Assembly (NCBI GenBank): GCA_028700795.1
Contig: JAQVRY010000039.1
Coordinates: 1-13,391, forward strand
Length of the DNA stretch: 13,391 nt
Direction of reading: 5' to 3'
From: Tissierellia bacterium
GTDB taxonomy: Bacteria > Bacillota > Clostridia > Tissierellales > Sedimentibacteraceae
Below are positions 13,209 through 13,391 of this stretch, in pieces. Both the position numbers and the translations under genes were made by a program. Each line of letters starts with the position of its first letter. The first letter of the stretch is position 1. Under the pieces are notes generated by a model, which was given only the letters and a program-made list of their open reading frames with translations, ran no database searches and had not been told where the DNA came from.

Positions 13209-13220
13209 AATTTTTGTTAT

Positions 13221-13239
13221 AACAGTAGCCGGAACTGTT
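13221..13239. repeat. Small inverted repeat in the tRNA downstream region
   Basis: AACAGT (13221-13226) pairs with ACTGTT (13234-13239) around the 7-base loop AGCCGGA. It lies between the two terminators; no T run follows on the minus strand. Function unknown. Confidence 0.4.
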
Positions 13240-13269
13240 GTTTATATGGTTTTAGTGCAGCTAATGTTT

Positions 13270-13304
13270 TAAAAAACAGCAGTTTCCACGACAGAAGCTG
13301 CTGT
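13270..13304 (-). terminator. Terminator of the tRNA-Leu gene
   Basis: On the minus strand ACAGCAGCTTC (13304-13294) pairs with GAAACTGCTGT (13286-13276) around a short loop, with one G-T pair, and is followed at once by six T. It begins 16 bases after the tRNA 3' end. Confidence 0.75.
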
Positions 13305-13320
13305 AATTGTTTAATTATAA

Positions 13321-13391
13321 TGCGGATAACAGGATTTGAACCTGCACAGGTTGCCCCACACGGACCTGAACCGTGCGCGTCTGCCAATTCC
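13321..13391 (-). tRNA. tRNA-Leu (anticodon CAG), 5' end beyond the window
   Basis: Minus-strand sequence beginning GGAATTGGCAGACGCG is the D-arm of a leucine tRNA. The anticodon stem CACGG/CCGTG encloses the loop TTCAGGT, with anticodon CAG complementary to plus-strand 13366-13368. A long class II variable arm and the T-arm GCAGG-TTCAAAT-CCTGT follow, and then the acceptor strand TATCCGC with discriminator A at 13321. The first 11-13 bases (acceptor 5' strand) lie past the right edge. CCA is not encoded. It ends in its own terminator. Confidence 0.93.

Noticed and set aside
1..13391. CRISPR array, prophage or defence island
   Set aside because: I saw no regularly spaced direct repeats and no phage structural or nuclease genes; apart from the IS110 fragment the content is metabolic and sporulation genes.

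Overview
The window looks like chromosomal DNA of an anaerobic, spore-forming, low-GC member of the Clostridia. It is AT-rich, and every intact protein gene lies on the minus strand. Ribosome sites are strong and GTG or TTG starts are frequent. It carries a small acid-soluble spore protein, a YtxC-type sporulation protein, a tungsten-type aldehyde ferredoxin oxidoreductase and folate one-carbon enzymes of the Wood-Ljungdahl methyl branch. A Sedimentibacter- or Tissierellales-like host is my guess only; no rRNA is present to test it.

In minus-strand transcription order (right to left): a tRNA-Leu(CAG), cut by the window edge, ends in its own terminator. A second terminator and a good housekeeping promoter lead into a group made of a 49-aa single-pass membrane protein, an SspF-like spore protein, a class I methyltransferase and the redox chaperone Hsp33 (hslO). 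A structured, gene-free spacer of about 230 bp follows.

Next is a one-carbon operon: a MetV-RnfC fusion protein, a separate MetV, MetF, a broken formate/nitrite transporter, FchA and FolD, closed by a hairpin terminator. These proteins cover methenyl-THF cyclohydrolase, methylene-THF dehydrogenase and methylene-THF reductase with a probable NADH-input subunit. The FolD lacks the lysine normally needed for cyclohydrolase activity, so FchA probably does that step. Formate-THF ligase and CO dehydrogenase are not in the window.

A junk-like 620-bp stretch follows, with an IS110-type transposase fragment, a long hairpin and dispersed-repeat remnants. It borders an aldehyde oxidoreductase cassette: a four-cluster polyferredoxin, the tungstopterin AOR catalytic subunit and a ThiS/MoaD-like sulfur carrier that seems to start at an ATT codon. 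The cassette plus the junk region is flanked by a 32-bp imperfect inverted repeat 3.6 kb apart. After a terminator come a DUF6873-type protein and ytxC, which runs off the left edge.

The main points of interest are the MetV-RnfC fusion beside a second MetV with the same 13 cysteines, the altered FolD active site next to FchA, the ATT start candidate, the repeat-flanked AOR cassette, and a formate channel lost by internal deletion inside a one-carbon operon.
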